Positions 12,557-23,774 of a stretch of DNA of 64,000 nucleotides are shown here, one piece after another. The position numbers and the translations under genes are program-made. Below the pieces are notes generated by a model. It made no database searches. It was not told where the DNA came from and saw only the letters and a list, made by a program, of their open reading frames with translations. How positions within the stretch are numbered: position 1 is the first letter of the stretch; every line of letters starts with the position of its first letter. Source of the stretch: Euborellia annulipes (taxonomy: Eukaryota > Arthropoda > Insecta > Dermaptera > Anisolabididae); contig JAKCPI010010606.1 in NCBI GenBank assembly GCA_023213315.1, positions 124,001 to 188,000 of the forward strand, given 5' to 3'.

Positions 12557-12935
12557 TTTATTTTATAATCTATTAAATATTTTATATTGATCAAAATATA
12601 TTTTTTTTGTTTCCCATACATTCTTGATAATTAATTTTCTATTGTATTTGTCGAAATGTCATTTGACAATAATTAGTAAATAAAGGGTTTATCGGAACGT
12701 ATATATTTATATTGTAAAATTATTTTATCAACTTTAATGCAAATTTATAAAAAAAAAAAAAAATTCTAACATAATTATTTATTATTTAATCAATCTGGCA
12801 GTTTGATATTTTATTTAAATAATTAATAAGTCAAAATTAATTAAATTTCATATAAAGAATTTTTTCTTTTGCTTATATAATATATTGCACTCACCTGAAG
12901 GAAATATTTTTGGTGCTTTTATTTTAATTTCCGCA
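12557..12935. other. AT-rich stretch, no gene seen
   Basis: Only AT-rich sequence. Confidence 0.5.
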
Positions 12936-12944
12936 GCTATTGCA

Positions 12945-13475
12945 ATAGAACCTTGCTTAACGAGCACCTCTCATAATAAGTAATTCGCATAACGAGCAAA
13001 ACAAATTGTAAAAGAATGACTCGCTTAACTTTTCGCATAAAGTGTAGAGTGAGCGCCACAATTGAGTCCCCACCTGATAGCTTTAACCTTAAGTATATGG
13101 TATATAATATGGTAAATGGTGGAATAATTTCAAATTTTAAAAGGTAAAATAAAATCATCTGTACCAGATCTTACGTTTTACCTTTTCGGTCATTAAAATT
13201 ATTTCACTTTACACCATATACTATACCATTTACTTAAGGTTATCAAGTGGGGACTTAATTGTGGCACTCACTGTACATTAATTAATTGAATTAATTATTA
13301 AGAAGATAATCATGAAATAGATTTGTAATTTTTTATGTGAAAAGTTTATTAAACCCCGAAGAAAACAGTATTTTTACATCGAACACATTAAATCATATGA
13401 GAAAAATTGTTTCGCATAACGAGCGTTTCGTTTTACGAGTTTGATTCTGGAACGAATTATGCTCGTTAAGTGAAT
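12945..13475. mobile_element. Tigger/pogo-like relic with a MITE inside
   Basis: The left end has AGAACCTTGCTTAACGAGCA (12949) and the right end has GGAACGAATTATGCTCGTTA (about 13450), with internal CGCATAACGAGC repeats on both sides (about 12985 and 13413). Reverse-complementing the right end gives TTAACGAGCATAATTCG, an inverted partner of the left. CTCG-TTAACGAG ends resemble pogo/Tigger-type elements; that assignment is from memory of the family. There is no transposase frame. The TA-site MITE at 13045-13275 interrupts it. Confidence 0.5.
13045..13275. mobile_element. TA-site MITE (family M1)
   Basis: Flanked by TA at 13045-13046 and 13274-13275. The terminal inverted repeats start as GAGTGAGCGCCACAATTGAG on the left and CAGTGAGTGCCACAATTAAG (reverse complement) on the right. 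They continue with homology for most of the element, so it is almost a palindrome. There is no coding capacity. TA duplication with CAGTG ends is typical of Tc1/mariner-mobilised MITEs. A partial relative is at 44810-44945. Confidence 0.85.
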
Positions 13476-13479
13476 TTAT

Positions 13480-14100
13480 AATATAACTTTATAATTAATT
13501 GATATAAGAATTCTTTATTTAACAAATCATCATATAACATCATAACATAGATATGTCGGTAAATCAAAACAAACAATAGAAAACCTTGAAAAGCTATTCT
13601 CACTTTTAATTTTTTTTTACGCACAATCTCTGAGCTTGCATATTGAAAGGGATAAAAAAAAACAAAATGAGCTCTATGCACAAACCGAGAGTTAAATTTA
13701 ATGCTTGTTGCTGTCTGTCTGTTCGTGACACAAGAGATATAGAATACGATTGAAAAGCCGGAAGAGATAGATAGGGTCTCTAGCTGAAAGAAGTCAGCCA
13801 CCCTAGAGCCCTAGAGCCTTCAGTCGTTGTTCGTACTCTGTCCGATTCAAATACCAACAACAAACGCTTCTTTGCCTTTTCTTGACATGCTCCTTCTATT
13901 ACTAAGCTAAAGCAAAAGTGAACCAATTCAAAAAAATAAACAATTTTCTTATTTTGTCATTTTTGGATAGTTAATTATGGTAGTAATTAGGTGTAATAAT
14001 GAAGCATGTCCGAATTTCAATACTAATCCTGAAAATCTGAAAAAAATCTAAAAAATGTGTTCTTAGATAAAGTATAATTTAAGTTCTTAATGATTACTAA
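13480..14100. other. Stretch without recognisable features
   Basis: The minus-strand open frame at 13466-13801 (111 codons) is the longest in this part. It has no recognisable motif and crosses simple AT-rich sequence. The stretch near 13690-13900 is less AT-rich. I would not call a gene. Confidence 0.45.
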
Positions 14101-14159
14101 GATGTTAAATAGTTATTGTATACATTTTTTCAAGCTCAGGGGCCCACATCTCGTGGGTA

Positions 14160-14270
14160 CGTGGATGGCGACCACGAGCTGCCCTTAGCTGGGACTGGCA
14201 GTACTTCTGTTCTTTGCATGTCAGTCTCTTCCCTTCTATATTTTCAACATGCGTCAGACCGGCCTGATTG
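14160..14270 (+). repeat. Short dispersed repeat (family S), copy 2
   Basis: Contains GGATGGCGACCACGAGCTGC and TTAGCTGGGACTGGCA, matching the core shared with positions 6832, 49437 and 58375. The ends are not defined. Confidence 0.45.
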
Positions 14271-14361
14271 ATTTACGATAAAACAATTAAAATATCTCTA
14301 ATTTTTCTTTCCCTATGGCTAACACAGGCATTAGAGCTAAAGGGCAGTTCTTCCTTATATT

Positions 14362-14727
14362 AATCTTAAGGAAGATATAACTGCAGCCAGGAGAATAAAA
14401 AACTCTTTTAATTTCTTTTGGGACGCCAATCGCATCCTTCTTCGGGACCTAAGATTGTTAAAAAAAACACACATATTGTGGAATATATAAAATATTTGAA
14501 CAATATTGACAAAGACATATTTTTGTGTAAGAGAAGCGCTCTCTGTGCGTAATTTTTCCAATATTGTTTAAATATTTTATATATTCCACAATAAAATCCA
14601 TGTGTGTTTTTTAACACTCTTTGGTCCGGAAGAAAGACGCAATTGGCGTCCGAAACGTCGACCAAAAGAAATTAAAATAGTTTTTTACTCTCCTTGCTGC
14701 AGATCTACCTTCCTTAAGATTAATAAA
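14362..14727. repeat. Imperfect inverted duplication with a hairpin/GAAACG head
   Basis: The left arm (from ATTAATCTTAAGGAAG) is mirrored by the right arm (to CTTCCTTAAGATTAAT), meeting near 14520-14560. The arms share a CTGCAG-AGGAGA segment, a TTTAATTTCTTTT block and a CACACAT-GTGGAATATATAAAAT block. The right arm carries a hairpin GACGC-AATTG-GCGTC followed by CGAAACGTCG (about 14636-14660), like the heads of the 13-bp-TSD fold-backs. No 13-bp duplication was found, so membership is unproven. The open frames across it are not genes. Confidence 0.65.
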
Positions 14728-14739
14728 TAACAGCCATTT

Positions 14740-15080
14740 TACACTTTTATTAAGACTTCCTAATATTGTATTCCAATTCGATTCTTCCCTCGAGTTTCCT
14801 GCAATTCCAAAGAATGTGATTCATTCATTACAATTAATCCTCTTCAGATGAGCCGGAAAATGGCCATGATTAAGCCTCATCCATGTCAACATAGTGAAGA
14901 ATCTCCTGGAACCCTTCATCCCTAAGGACCAGGTTCTTAGATGGCTTAATATTAAACAAGTGGCTGTCCTTACTCTATACAGACTCCTTCTATCTATTAT
15001 TCCACTAATTCAATACCTCTCTTGTAAATAAATCGGGAATGACTTCCCAAAACTTTCTCGAATAAGAGAAAGTTGTATTT
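14740..15080. other. Stretch without recognisable features
   Basis: Less AT-rich than its surroundings at 14840-15000, but there is no convincing frame or motif. Confidence 0.45.
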
Positions 15081-15084
15081 TTAC

Positions 15085-17272
15085 TTTCTCGTAGAGAGAA
15101 AGTATTGTAATCGTAAAAAAATTCGACTTCGAGATTTTGATGTTTCTTCACGTTTTAGACCTCCCTGAGTCCAAAAATACCATTTTGGGCATTATGTCTG
15201 TGTGTGTGTGTGTGTGTATGTGTGAACACGATTGCTTAAAAATCAAAGCAGCTAGATGGATAAAATTTGGTATAAGCTCCTTACACTAAAAATGTAGATT
15301 TCTATCAACTTTTGGAGTAAATACATCACTTGGAAGTAGTACTTTACCTAATAAGTTTTTTAAGAAATTTCGAAATTTTCAATTCTTTGTTATATTATGA
15401 TAAAATACTCAATTTTAAAAAGTTTTTATACTTTGATATTTTTACTAAAATTAAATAGTTTTTGAAATAATCAACGAAGAAAACGACATTTTTCGTAAAT
15501 TTTGGAAAGAAAAATCCAAACAAAATAATACAGGTGTCATTAAAAGACACGTAAATATAAACAAATGAATTTGTATAATATTATTATTATATATATAAAT
15601 GAATCCGTGTATGTTTAAGTAAAATCGTTTGGTAGGTATTCTTAAAACAAAATTCTGCAACAAGAATTTGATTTAAATAAATAATTGTTTAAAAAAAAAT
15701 TGAAAAATTTTATTATTTTTTTTTATTTTAATAATTTTTATCTTCTCTTAGACTTCCGCGGCCCAGTTTCAATCAGCCCGCGACCCACGGGTTGGGAACC
15801 GCTGCTCTATATATATTAACATATATAGAGGTAAGAGAAAGAAAAATCTATATTTATAATAGCGGAGTGTCCGTCTGTCCGTCTGTCACCAACTTGCCGT
15901 AATTTTGCCGTCTTATAGAGGACGTTATGGAGAGTCCAGGAAAAAGACTCGGGTCCGCAATTTCTCGAAAGGGCAGACGCAAAAAAATTCTAGAATTTGC
16001 CAATTGGATAGCATTGAGTTGATTGTCTTGCCTTATGAAAAATTAAAGCCAATTAATTAAAATAATTAAATAATTAAATCTCTCTGAAAAAATAATAATA
16101 ATTGTTACGTATATAATTAAATATTTCTTTGTTTTTTTTCTTTAGGGACGCGAATTGAATAAAGACAGACAGCCTTGCAAGCGAATGGTGTGCAAAATTA
16201 CAAGGCGCCGCCGGCAAGTGCTGCCTCTGGTGTCCTTTCTATAAACCCTTTTGTTAAAAAGAAATTAATCTTATTTAATCAAACAAATTTCATAAAATTA
16301 ACATAAATATCACGAAGGGGCCAACCTAAAGGAGGAGGGGGAGGGGAGGGAGGCGCCCCCCTCCTCGAAAAAGCAAAAATTCAAACATTGTGGTATATAA
16401 GAGGCTTTGGAATGGCATTTGAATAGAAAGAGAGCGAAGGTAATGAGTGCGAGTGAGATGGAGAGAGTCGCTTAAAGATGCTGAGTCACCGTCCTTGGTG
16501 CACATGCACCGGATCCAAACAATGCGCGTGACGTCATCTTTTCTAAGAAAAGACATAAATAAAAAAAAGTAATAAAACTATTTGTTTTTTGTTTTTTTTA
16601 TATTCATCAAATTAGAAGAAAAAAACAAATTAAATATTTTAAAAAAATGAATATGAAAAAATTATTTTAATAAAGGAAATAAATATATTCTAACTTTTGA
16701 TTGATTATTGAGGTGGGATTTATTTATTTTTCTTCCTGAGACGGGTGTTAAAGTTAATTGTATTTTCAATTTATATTTCGGCCTCTAAGATCATTTGACT
16801 TTTGGGAAATTAAATAAAATGGCTTCCAGCAGGTGAGAGACTCAACACTCAGCGGGTCACCTATCCACGGTCCAGCTGTTCTTAGCCTTGCTTAACCCGA
16901 ATTTTCTCGATTTTTTCCTGCCTTTTCTTAGAAGCTAATAAATTTAAAAAAGTTATTTTTTTATACTCAACATTAAAAAAAAAAAAATATCAAGCAATTA
17001 AAAAAATTATTTTAAAAATTACCTTCGATAACTAAAAATCTATTCAGTTTTTGAAAAAATGTCAAAGAATAAAAAGTTTTTAAAATAGAGTAATTTATCA
17101 CAATATGATAAAAAAATTGAAAATTTCGAAATTTCTGAAAAAACTTATTAGGTAAAGTACTACTTCCAAGTGACGTATTTACTCCAAAAGTTGATAGAAA
17201 TCTATAATTTTAGTGTAAGGAGCATGTACCAAATTTCATCCATCTAGCTGCTTTGATTTTTAAGCAATCGTG

Positions 17273-17308
<36 letters not shown>

Positions 17309-17345
17309 AAAAGTAATTCCAAAAGAATATACGAGAAAGTCTCGG
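15085..17345 (+). mobile_element. Long-inverted-repeat element, block A
   Basis: This 2.26-kb block is homologous, in inverted orientation, to block B at 54715-57760. Within block A, 15225-15480 and 17030-17290 are inverted copies of each other (ATTGCTTAAAAATCAAAGCA through ACTTGGAAGTAGTACTTTAC), giving terminal repeats of about 250 bp. TG and CA microsatellites sit at the outer edges. The interior has no credible coding frame. Block A holds the empty sites of two insertions present in B: TTAAATAGTTTTT at 15451-15463 and the A8 run at 16561-16568. It also has an insert at about 15745-15975 that B lacks. The class is unknown; it is a non-autonomous long-TIR element by structure. Confidence 0.8.
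15745..15975. mobile_element. Composite insert in block A: hAT-like end plus R1 tail
   Basis: Block B lacks this interval. It contains GGTTGGGAACCGCTG (about 15788), which reversed reads CAGCGGTTCCCAACC and resembles many hAT ends. Next come an R1-like AGGTAAGAGAAAG (15830) and a GTCCGTCTGTCCGTCTGTC stretch (about 15867). The second hAT end and a duplication are not seen. Confidence 0.45.
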
Positions 17346-17349
17346 GTAA

Positions 17350-18020
17350 GTCATTCCCCATATTTTTCTTAAATTTTCAAATGTTTAGACATTTTCTGAG
17401 ATTCAGTATTGATACTCGATAAAAGCATTCACTCCATCCTAATGTATAATTAGAAACCTAAATATCACATTTAGTTAATAAAACAATAAAAAATGTTAGT
17501 ATACGTGTATTTATATCTAGATAGGAAATGGAATGACACAACTCTTGCGTACGCTGTTATCAGAACATTTATAATTTTCTCTCTACTTCATTCTTCTCCT
17601 GATTGATCATTCTGCTCCTTTGTCCTTGTTTCTAGAGAGATGCTTTTGCATTCCCGGCTGTGTCCAGGAATGAAGACTGAGCGTGGGGAGGGCATTCTTA
17701 GATGAAATATTATTTAAGAGATAAGACTCAAGCTAGTCTAAAATAAAAAAAAAGATATATAAGTTTGCAAAAGAAAAATAAAACATAACATATACATTGT
17801 TAAAGTGTAAATGAAATCGCGTTTCTCTTTTGAATGTAATGATCAAGAGTTACAGAGCTAAGGGTTTGCCATCTACGTATTTTAAAAAGAAAATGGAATA
17901 AATGAAAAAATAAATTATACGAAAACAGATTGTAATAAGTTGTTTATAAATTATAGACTGATAAAACGTGATTCTCTCTAGAGGAACAATTAATCGTGAC
18001 ATCTACTGTATTCCTGTTGA
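17350..18020. other. AT-rich stretch, no gene seen
   Basis: No bounded repeat or plausible exon was recognised. Confidence 0.5.
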
Positions 18021-18024
18021 TTGT

Positions 18025-18090
18025 ACCCCAAAACGTGTATATCCATCAAAATCTCAACATGGAAATTTTGACATGTATCCAAAACTTCCC

Positions 18091-18129
<39 letters not shown>

Positions 18130-18130
18130 A
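18025..18130 (+). repeat. R1 fragment with CT/TA microsatellite
   Basis: Matches the R1 stretch AAAACGTGTATATCCATCAA and ATCTCAACATGGAA, followed by a CT-dinucleotide run (18088-18111) and a TA run. The terminal GAGAAAGT end is absent. Confidence 0.65.
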
Positions 18131-18639
18131 TACTAGGTTTTTTGGTATTTTTTAAAAATAAAATTTATTTGGGGCCTTTGATTACTAGCATTTCAAACTC
18201 TCGGCCCATTTAGTAATTTTTTGCAGAGAAAAGAAAACTGTTAATGATCTGATCTTGCTTGAATTTTTTTTTTTTTATTTCGCCTGGAGGCTCTCTCGCC
18301 CTCTCGAAATTTTATTCTACCTTATTTTACGATATATAGAAATTTCTGGTTGCAGAATCTCAAAGGAATATTCACTTGAGTCCCAGGGGGACAAGCGCTC
18401 AAAAGCGAAATATATAAAAAAAAAAATATGAACACGAAATTTCATTTAAAACAAAAAAAATTGTAGATGGAAAAAAATTTCAATAAAGACTAATTGCAAA
18501 AAAAAAAAACAGCAAATGATATTTTCTCCTTCTTCAAGTATCAGATTGTTTAAAACAGGTTCCATCTTTGTATATCTTATAATTCCACATAATATTTTTT
18601 ATGTTTATTAAAGCTTTTGTGGCTTCTATTATTATAATT

Positions 18640-19085
18640 ATTATTATTATGAGAGCTTTTAATTAAAGTCCACATTTGTATGAATTATTTATTAAAAATT
18701 TAAATAGTGTTCTACGTTTCGACTGCTTATTCTACAGAGATTTTTAAATACTGTGCACTTCCTTCTACTCAAGCGCCATCTACAGTCATTCTCATGAAGC
18801 TAGACACAAACATCATCGCCATGATTTCCGTGAAGTTAGATACAATGATCAAAGCAAGTGTATACATAAAAAGCATGATGTTTTTTGAATTTGATTTTTT
18901 AATAAATATGGTACCAAAAATTTTAAAATAAAATGCACGTAACGGTTCACTTGAGTAGGAGCAAGTGCACAGTACTTGAAAACGAGTGCAGAATAAGCAG
19001 TTGTACAGTATTTATATTTTTAATAAATAATTACAAATGTGGTTTGTAATTAAATACTCCCATATTAATGTATTTTAATTAGCAT
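18640..19085. repeat. Inverted duplication, GTCGAAACGT head (family related to 32.4-33.1 kb)
   Basis: The left arm (18660-18800) is mirrored by the right arm (18930-19075): ACGTTTCGACTGCTTATTCT matches AGAATAAGCAGTTG, and the tails carry CACATTTGTA and ACAAATGTGG. The arms share the TACAGTATTTATATTTTTAA tail with the palindrome at 32440-33115, so both belong to one subfamily. The head forms CTGC/GCAG before TCGAAACG in the other copy. No exact duplication could be fixed at the borders. The open frame at 18707-18931 crosses the arms and is not a gene. Confidence 0.65.
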
Positions 19086-19289
19086 AATTTTTTTCGAGTC
19101 ACCTTTCAATTTCAAAACTCATGTTTTATTGTAAAAGATGATTCCAATCCGAATCCTAGAGGGCTCCTTACTCATTATGTAATAGCATTTTTATAAGTTT
19201 TTAAGAAACATGTTTCCTACACAAATACCGTACTAATATTTTTTAAAGTCTAATTAATTATAAATTTGGTTTGTTGAAAAAATCCATTT

Positions 19290-19460
19290 GCTGGAGACCC
19301 AGCTCAGAGGTAAAGTGGCGCACAAGCCGCCATGTTTCTCTTCTATCCAGAATTGACTCGATTTGGATTAACGACTTGGGGGCTCCACTCTAAGTGCCTC
19401 TTCCTGCCTTAGAGACGCTTTTCTGGAAATCTCTTCTCGTCCCTTATTATTATATACTTG
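19290..19460 (+). repeat. Possible tRNA-derived SINE remnant
   Basis: GACCCAGCTCAGAGGTAAAG at about 19296 resembles a tRNA A-box region. A B-box is not clear. It is a GC-richer island with no frame worth calling. Confidence 0.3.
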
Positions 19461-20145
19461 GGATTCTATCTGCAGACGATCCTGCTAGAAAAGTACCATC
19501 GCTCCAGGATTTCATTAATCTCAAAAGCTATTTTAATCAATAAAATAAATTAAGTTAGTTTTTTGATTAGAAATAAAATGAATTGTATAAAATAAAACTA
19601 TTCTATTTTTATATTAATTTCAAATAACTTTAATATTATTAATCTCTAAAGCTTCCCTTTTTTTTTTTTTAATTTCAAAAGAGAATTATTATTCCCTTTA
19701 ACTCAGTTTTATTTATTATCACACATTATCAATCAGAATTGCGAACATAACGGATTATAATGGCCTCGCTAAAGTTATAACTCTTTTGATCGATGTCTTT
19801 TTATTTGTATATATAAAACTCGTATATACTAATGTTGACATTTTTAATTTATTCATTATTAATAGATTAACCAAAATGGTGCGGGTGCGTCATTCATATG
19901 CTAAATACGTTATTTTATATTATTATTAAAAGTCGGTTGCTTCGCTTCTAGGCAACTAGCAAACTTATTCGACAGATAGCAAATCATCGATATAGTAAAC
20001 AAGGACATGCTTAAACTTCGAGTTAGTCTTTTCACATATAATATAGCTATTTAAGGTATAAGGAAAGTTTTGTGAAGTTAACAACTTTATCAAGGAATTA
20101 TTTATAAAAACTATTAAAAATTAAAATTAATTAAAATCTTATCTT
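19461..20145. other. AT-rich stretch, no gene seen
   Basis: Only AT-rich sequence. Confidence 0.5.
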
Positions 20146-20762
20146 ATACTATTAAACGAGCAATGTATGTTTGTTTGTAAGCATATCAGTTCTCAAAAAC
20201 CGCTCTAACGATTTTTTTCAAATTTTAAAAATACACTATTTCCGGTACCAATATGAAATTACGCTAAATTCCACCTCTGGGAAAATCTGGGTACTAGTAC
20301 TTTACTAATGTACATTTTTAGTTTTTTCCACTTTTCTCAAAATTCCCTTTAACGATTTCTTTCAAAATTTAAATATTTCCTAATTGCGGTATAGAAAATA
20401 AATTGCGCTAGGAATCGTCTTTGGGAAACATTGAGTACTGGTACTTTACTGATGTACTTTTTTAGTTTTTTCCAATTTTCTCGAAATTCTCTTTAATGAT
20501 TTATTCCGAATTTTAAATATTTACTATTTACGGTATAAAAAATGATTTCCGTTTGATATCGTTTTTAGAAAACTTCGAGTACTAGTACTTTACTGATGTA
20601 CTTTTTTAGTTTTTTCCAATTTTCTCGAAATCCGTTTGATATAGTTTCGAGTTCTAGTATTTTACTGATGTTCTTTTTTAGTTTTTTACAATTTTCTCAA
20701 AAAAAAAAAAATAAATAAAATAAATAAATAAATAAAAACGAGCTCCAGCTCGGTCAACCTGG
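20146..20762 (+). mobile_element. Helitron/DINE-like element with four diverged tandem units
   Basis: Begins near a TC followed by ATACTATTAAACGAGCAATG and GTTTGTTTG, a layout I associate with Helitron-derived 5' ends. The body has about four diverged units of 100-160 bp, each with a GAGTACTAGTACTTTACTGATG-like sequence (about 20290, 20434, 20577 and 20650) and a TTCTCAAAAT-type segment shared with R1. The 3' side has a small hairpin GAGCT-CC-AGCTC followed ten bases later by CTGG (20759-20762), compatible with CTRR, although the next base is A rather than T. No helicase frame is visible. Confidence 0.5.
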
Positions 20763-20840
20763 AAATAAAATAAATATATATTAGGCCGATAATAATTATA
20801 TAAAACTAATTAATATTTTAACAAATTTAAAAATAGAAGA

Positions 20841-20862
20841 ATGTGGAAGTGCACTTCCACAT
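20841..20862. repeat. Perfect 22-bp palindrome
   Basis: ATGTGGAAGTG is followed directly by its complement CACTTCCACAT with no spacer. It lies at the outer edge of a single-arm GAAACG-head element (20863-20950). Confidence 0.85.
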
Positions 20863-20950
20863 GCAGGCAGCCAAAAATAAAAACACTCAATTCTCTTTGA
20901 ATGTTCAGACGTTTCGGTTTAAATTTATTCCGCCCTCCTCAGTGAACAAT
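20863..20950 (-). repeat. Single-arm element with CTGAGGA...GAAACGTC head
   Basis: On the minus strand, CACTGAGGAGGGCGG leads through a loop to AACCGAAACGTCTGAAC, followed by an AT-rich tail and GGCTGCCTGC (20867-20876). The same GGCAGCC tail sequence occurs in the fold-backs at 28921-29531 and 57234-57382. No inverted partner arm was seen. Confidence 0.55.
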
Positions 20951-20959
20951 TCTATTGAT

Positions 20960-21507
20960 AAGTCACTATAATTATACATAGTTGGTCTTTTATTCTACTA
21001 CGTAATATTTTTATTTAATATTAAAAAAAAATTGGTTTAATAATTTCAATTCGGACGATTCTCTTTGATAATTTTTAAAATGTTACAGCTCATGTTTTAT
21101 TAAAAAAAAAAAAAAAAAAAAAAAAAATATTAAATATACCGATATTCTTCTAATTAGATTCCAATTATCCAATTTAAAAATATCGATAAAGATAAACAAA
21201 ATTAGATTATCGATGCTTCTACGAGCCAACAATTTATTTTAATACAATTAAATTGATCATATTAATTGCAAACATAAAATTTTATTTTATTTGAAAGATA
21301 TAAAAAAAAAAAATATAAATAATAAATATCAACGTTAATTAAAATAAAATTTATTTTAAATGCAAATATCATACGAATATTTTTATTTATTTATTTTTTT
21401 TTTTTCACTTAGAAAAAAAATTGAACGTAAATTTTTATTTACTCGTTAACTTAAGAATCGAAGCCATCCATATGTTGCAATTGAACTGAATTGGCACAAT
21501 TCTTTTC

Positions 21508-21539
<32 letters not shown>

Positions 21540-21860
21540 GCTATTTGTCGAACATGTTTTCTCCGTTTTTTGAAATAAAAACGGAGATTATGAGTAATAG
21601 TTGTAGAAATGTTAAGTAGAGTGAGTGAAGATTTGTATAATCTTCAGGGTGTGATTAAGGAGAGAGAAACTTTACTTGGGATGCTAAGCCGAGTATGATG
21701 TGTAAGAGGAAGTTTTCGATAGGAAGAAGATAGAATTAAAAATTCAACACTGCGAAAATTTAATACGTAAAAAAAATAAATTCCATTTAAGAACAAAAAT
21801 TGTTAAAAAAGAAAAATAATAATTCTTATGCCTCCTGTTCGACGATTCTATAATATAAAA
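20960..21860. other. AT-rich stretch, no gene seen
   Basis: Poly(A) at 21100-21127 and an ATT microsatellite at 21512-21540. The stretch at 21600-21730 is less AT-rich but shows no motif. Confidence 0.5.
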
Positions 21861-21864
21861 ATAA

Positions 21865-22790
21865 ATTTAAAAAATCTGGTGTGATTTAACTTTTGAAAGT
21901 TGTGCACTGTGCTGTCACACCAGATTGTTTTGTATCATAGCACCTTAGTTCCAAACTTGACCACTTTGCATTAGATAAGTCAAAAAAGTCTAGTGATTCA
22001 AAATTTCCATAGGCTCTATGTGTTTTAAATGTTGACTGCTTGAAATAAACTCTGGTTATTTTTCAAAATTTTAATCTCATATTTGGATATTTTATACACA
22101 ATAGAGAATCCTAAATAAGTACAAAATTTCATAAGAATTGGAAAAAAATGTTTAAAAAGTTCCAAAGAGGACCCCCTTTTGAATCGAAATTAACATGCAA
22201 ATCCCCATAGCGATTGAACAATGGCTCTATGGAAGGAAGTCTGAAAATAAATTTGAAAAAGTAAAAATCTGAAATACATTAGTAAAGTATGCTTCAAACA
22301 ATTTTCACGAAAAAATAACCTATATACTTTTTAAATAGCATCGAAGAAATAGTTGATTTATGAATTTTAATCAAAATCGCTACAGCTAATTTTGAGAAAA
22401 TCGAAAAAAAAAAAAATGAAAAAGTACTTCAGTAAAGTGATAGTACTTTTTGGCCGATTTTGTTCAAAAATTTATTTTAACTCTCCGGGTGGCAAAGGGG
22501 CGGGAAAAATGAGAGGAAAAAATTTTTCCGTAGGGTGAAAAAGCGGAAAAAATTTCGTATTGCTAGCGAAAAGAAAAAAAAAAAAAAAAAAAAAAAGGTT
22601 AAATGATATGAATTTTCTATAGGAAATATAAGTTTCGGTTACTGTTTCGGCCGAAACTAAGATTGAGGCCGAAATTCGGTTTCGGTTGAAAATGTTATTT
22701 CGGAAGGACCCTACTTAATCAAATCCATCAAATCTGAAAATCGAATTTTTGACATATTGCTATTCTTTTTCATTATATATTATATATATA
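21865..22790 (+). repeat. Long R1 copy with an internal insertion
   Basis: Starts with the terminal palindrome (AAAATCTGGTGTG to CACACCAGATTG, 21868-21930). It follows the same order as the copy at 38700-39425 (TTCCAAACTTGACCAC, AGGCTCTATGTG, ATACACAATAGAGAATCCTA) and ends with AAATCGAATTTTTGACATAT near 22740. A CGGAAA/TTTCGG-rich segment at about 22490-22725 interrupts it. Confidence 0.75.
22490..22725. mobile_element. TTTCGG-rich insert, MITE-like
   Basis: Contains repeated TTTCGG/CCGAAA words (22632-22700) like those at 29097-29160. A stretch ending AAATGATATGAATTTT at about 22588 also occurs in the hAT-like MITE at 30565. The ends are uncertain. Confidence 0.4.
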
Positions 22791-22799
22791 AAGTAATAA

Positions 22800-23590
22800 T
22801 TCTTATATGCCTTCTATTCGTCAATTGTACATTTGAAAAATAAGTTTTTCTAATAATACTAAATACAAATAATGAAATGGGATCAATTAGGAAAAACGAA
22901 AATGGTTTGTGAAATTATTGAAACGATAAATATTATTAAGTAATATTAAAGGTTCACTTGGGACCGATGCTACTACATTTGTACTCAATTTATTATTATT
23001 ATTTAACGATTCATTATTTATCTCTATAATTCGAATTCAGACTTTAAAATTAAAGCACTATCAGTCTTTAAAATATTTTCATATAATAATTAAAATATTG
23101 TAATTTATTACTATAATATTAATTTTTTTTTTTTAATAATTGTTATATAAATATAATTTCAGTTTATTTGAAATTATCATAAACCTAAATGAAAACAACA
23201 GTTAGCAAGTTTTAGTCAAACAAAAGGATTAAATAATTTGGCTACATTTAAATCATTGCCTCGATCCTATTTTAAATAAACTCAATTATTTATCACTATT
23301 CTCGTTGTTAATCTAATCTTTTTGGAGTTTTATTGATAAACTGTTAACAATATTGTTCAGCGTGTTATTGTAATGATTTTGAATAAAGGAAGGGAATTTG
23401 AAATAGACAGATAACTAAAATTCATAAAATTCACCTAATTTACACTCTATTTGGGCAACATCCCATTGGAAATTCGAAACCAAATTTTATATGCTTCAAG
23501 ATCTTGCAGTGATTACAGGAAAATTATTTTAGTCCTGAAATTCCTATAACTTTTTTTGAAAATAAATTTATGTATTCTTTGCAATATTAG
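22800..23590. other. AT-rich stretch, no gene seen
   Basis: Only AT-rich sequence and short homopolymers. Confidence 0.5.
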
Positions 23591-23594
23591 TGAA

Positions 23595-23770
23595 TTTTTT
23601 TTTTATTTTTTTATTTTTTATTTGTTTATTTGTTTCGGCATCCCTATTTATTTCAATTGATTGGTATCCAATTCAATTGGAATAAATTTCTTAGCCTGGG
23701 ACGGGATGCGAACTTTCGACCTTTGGAACTAGAAACTAATGTTCTACATCTGACCCATAGGTCAAATAGG
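23595..23770 (-). repeat. tRNA-derived SINE (family N), copy 1
   Basis: The minus strand reads a degraded A-box (CTATGGGTCAGATGTAGAAC), then a B-box (AAGTTCGCATCCCG), a GGGACGG/CCTGGGACGGG joint, a body with AATTGAATTGGATACCAATC, and an A-rich tail seen as T-runs at 23595-23632. The better preserved copy is at 61984-62170. The A-box to B-box order and spacing are as in tRNA genes. The target duplication is not resolved. Confidence 0.8.
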
Positions 23771-23774
23771 CCAA

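Noticed and set aside
13466..13801. 111-codon minus-strand open frame
   Set aside because: It has no recognisable motif and AT-driven composition, and it partly overlaps the end of the Tigger-like relic.
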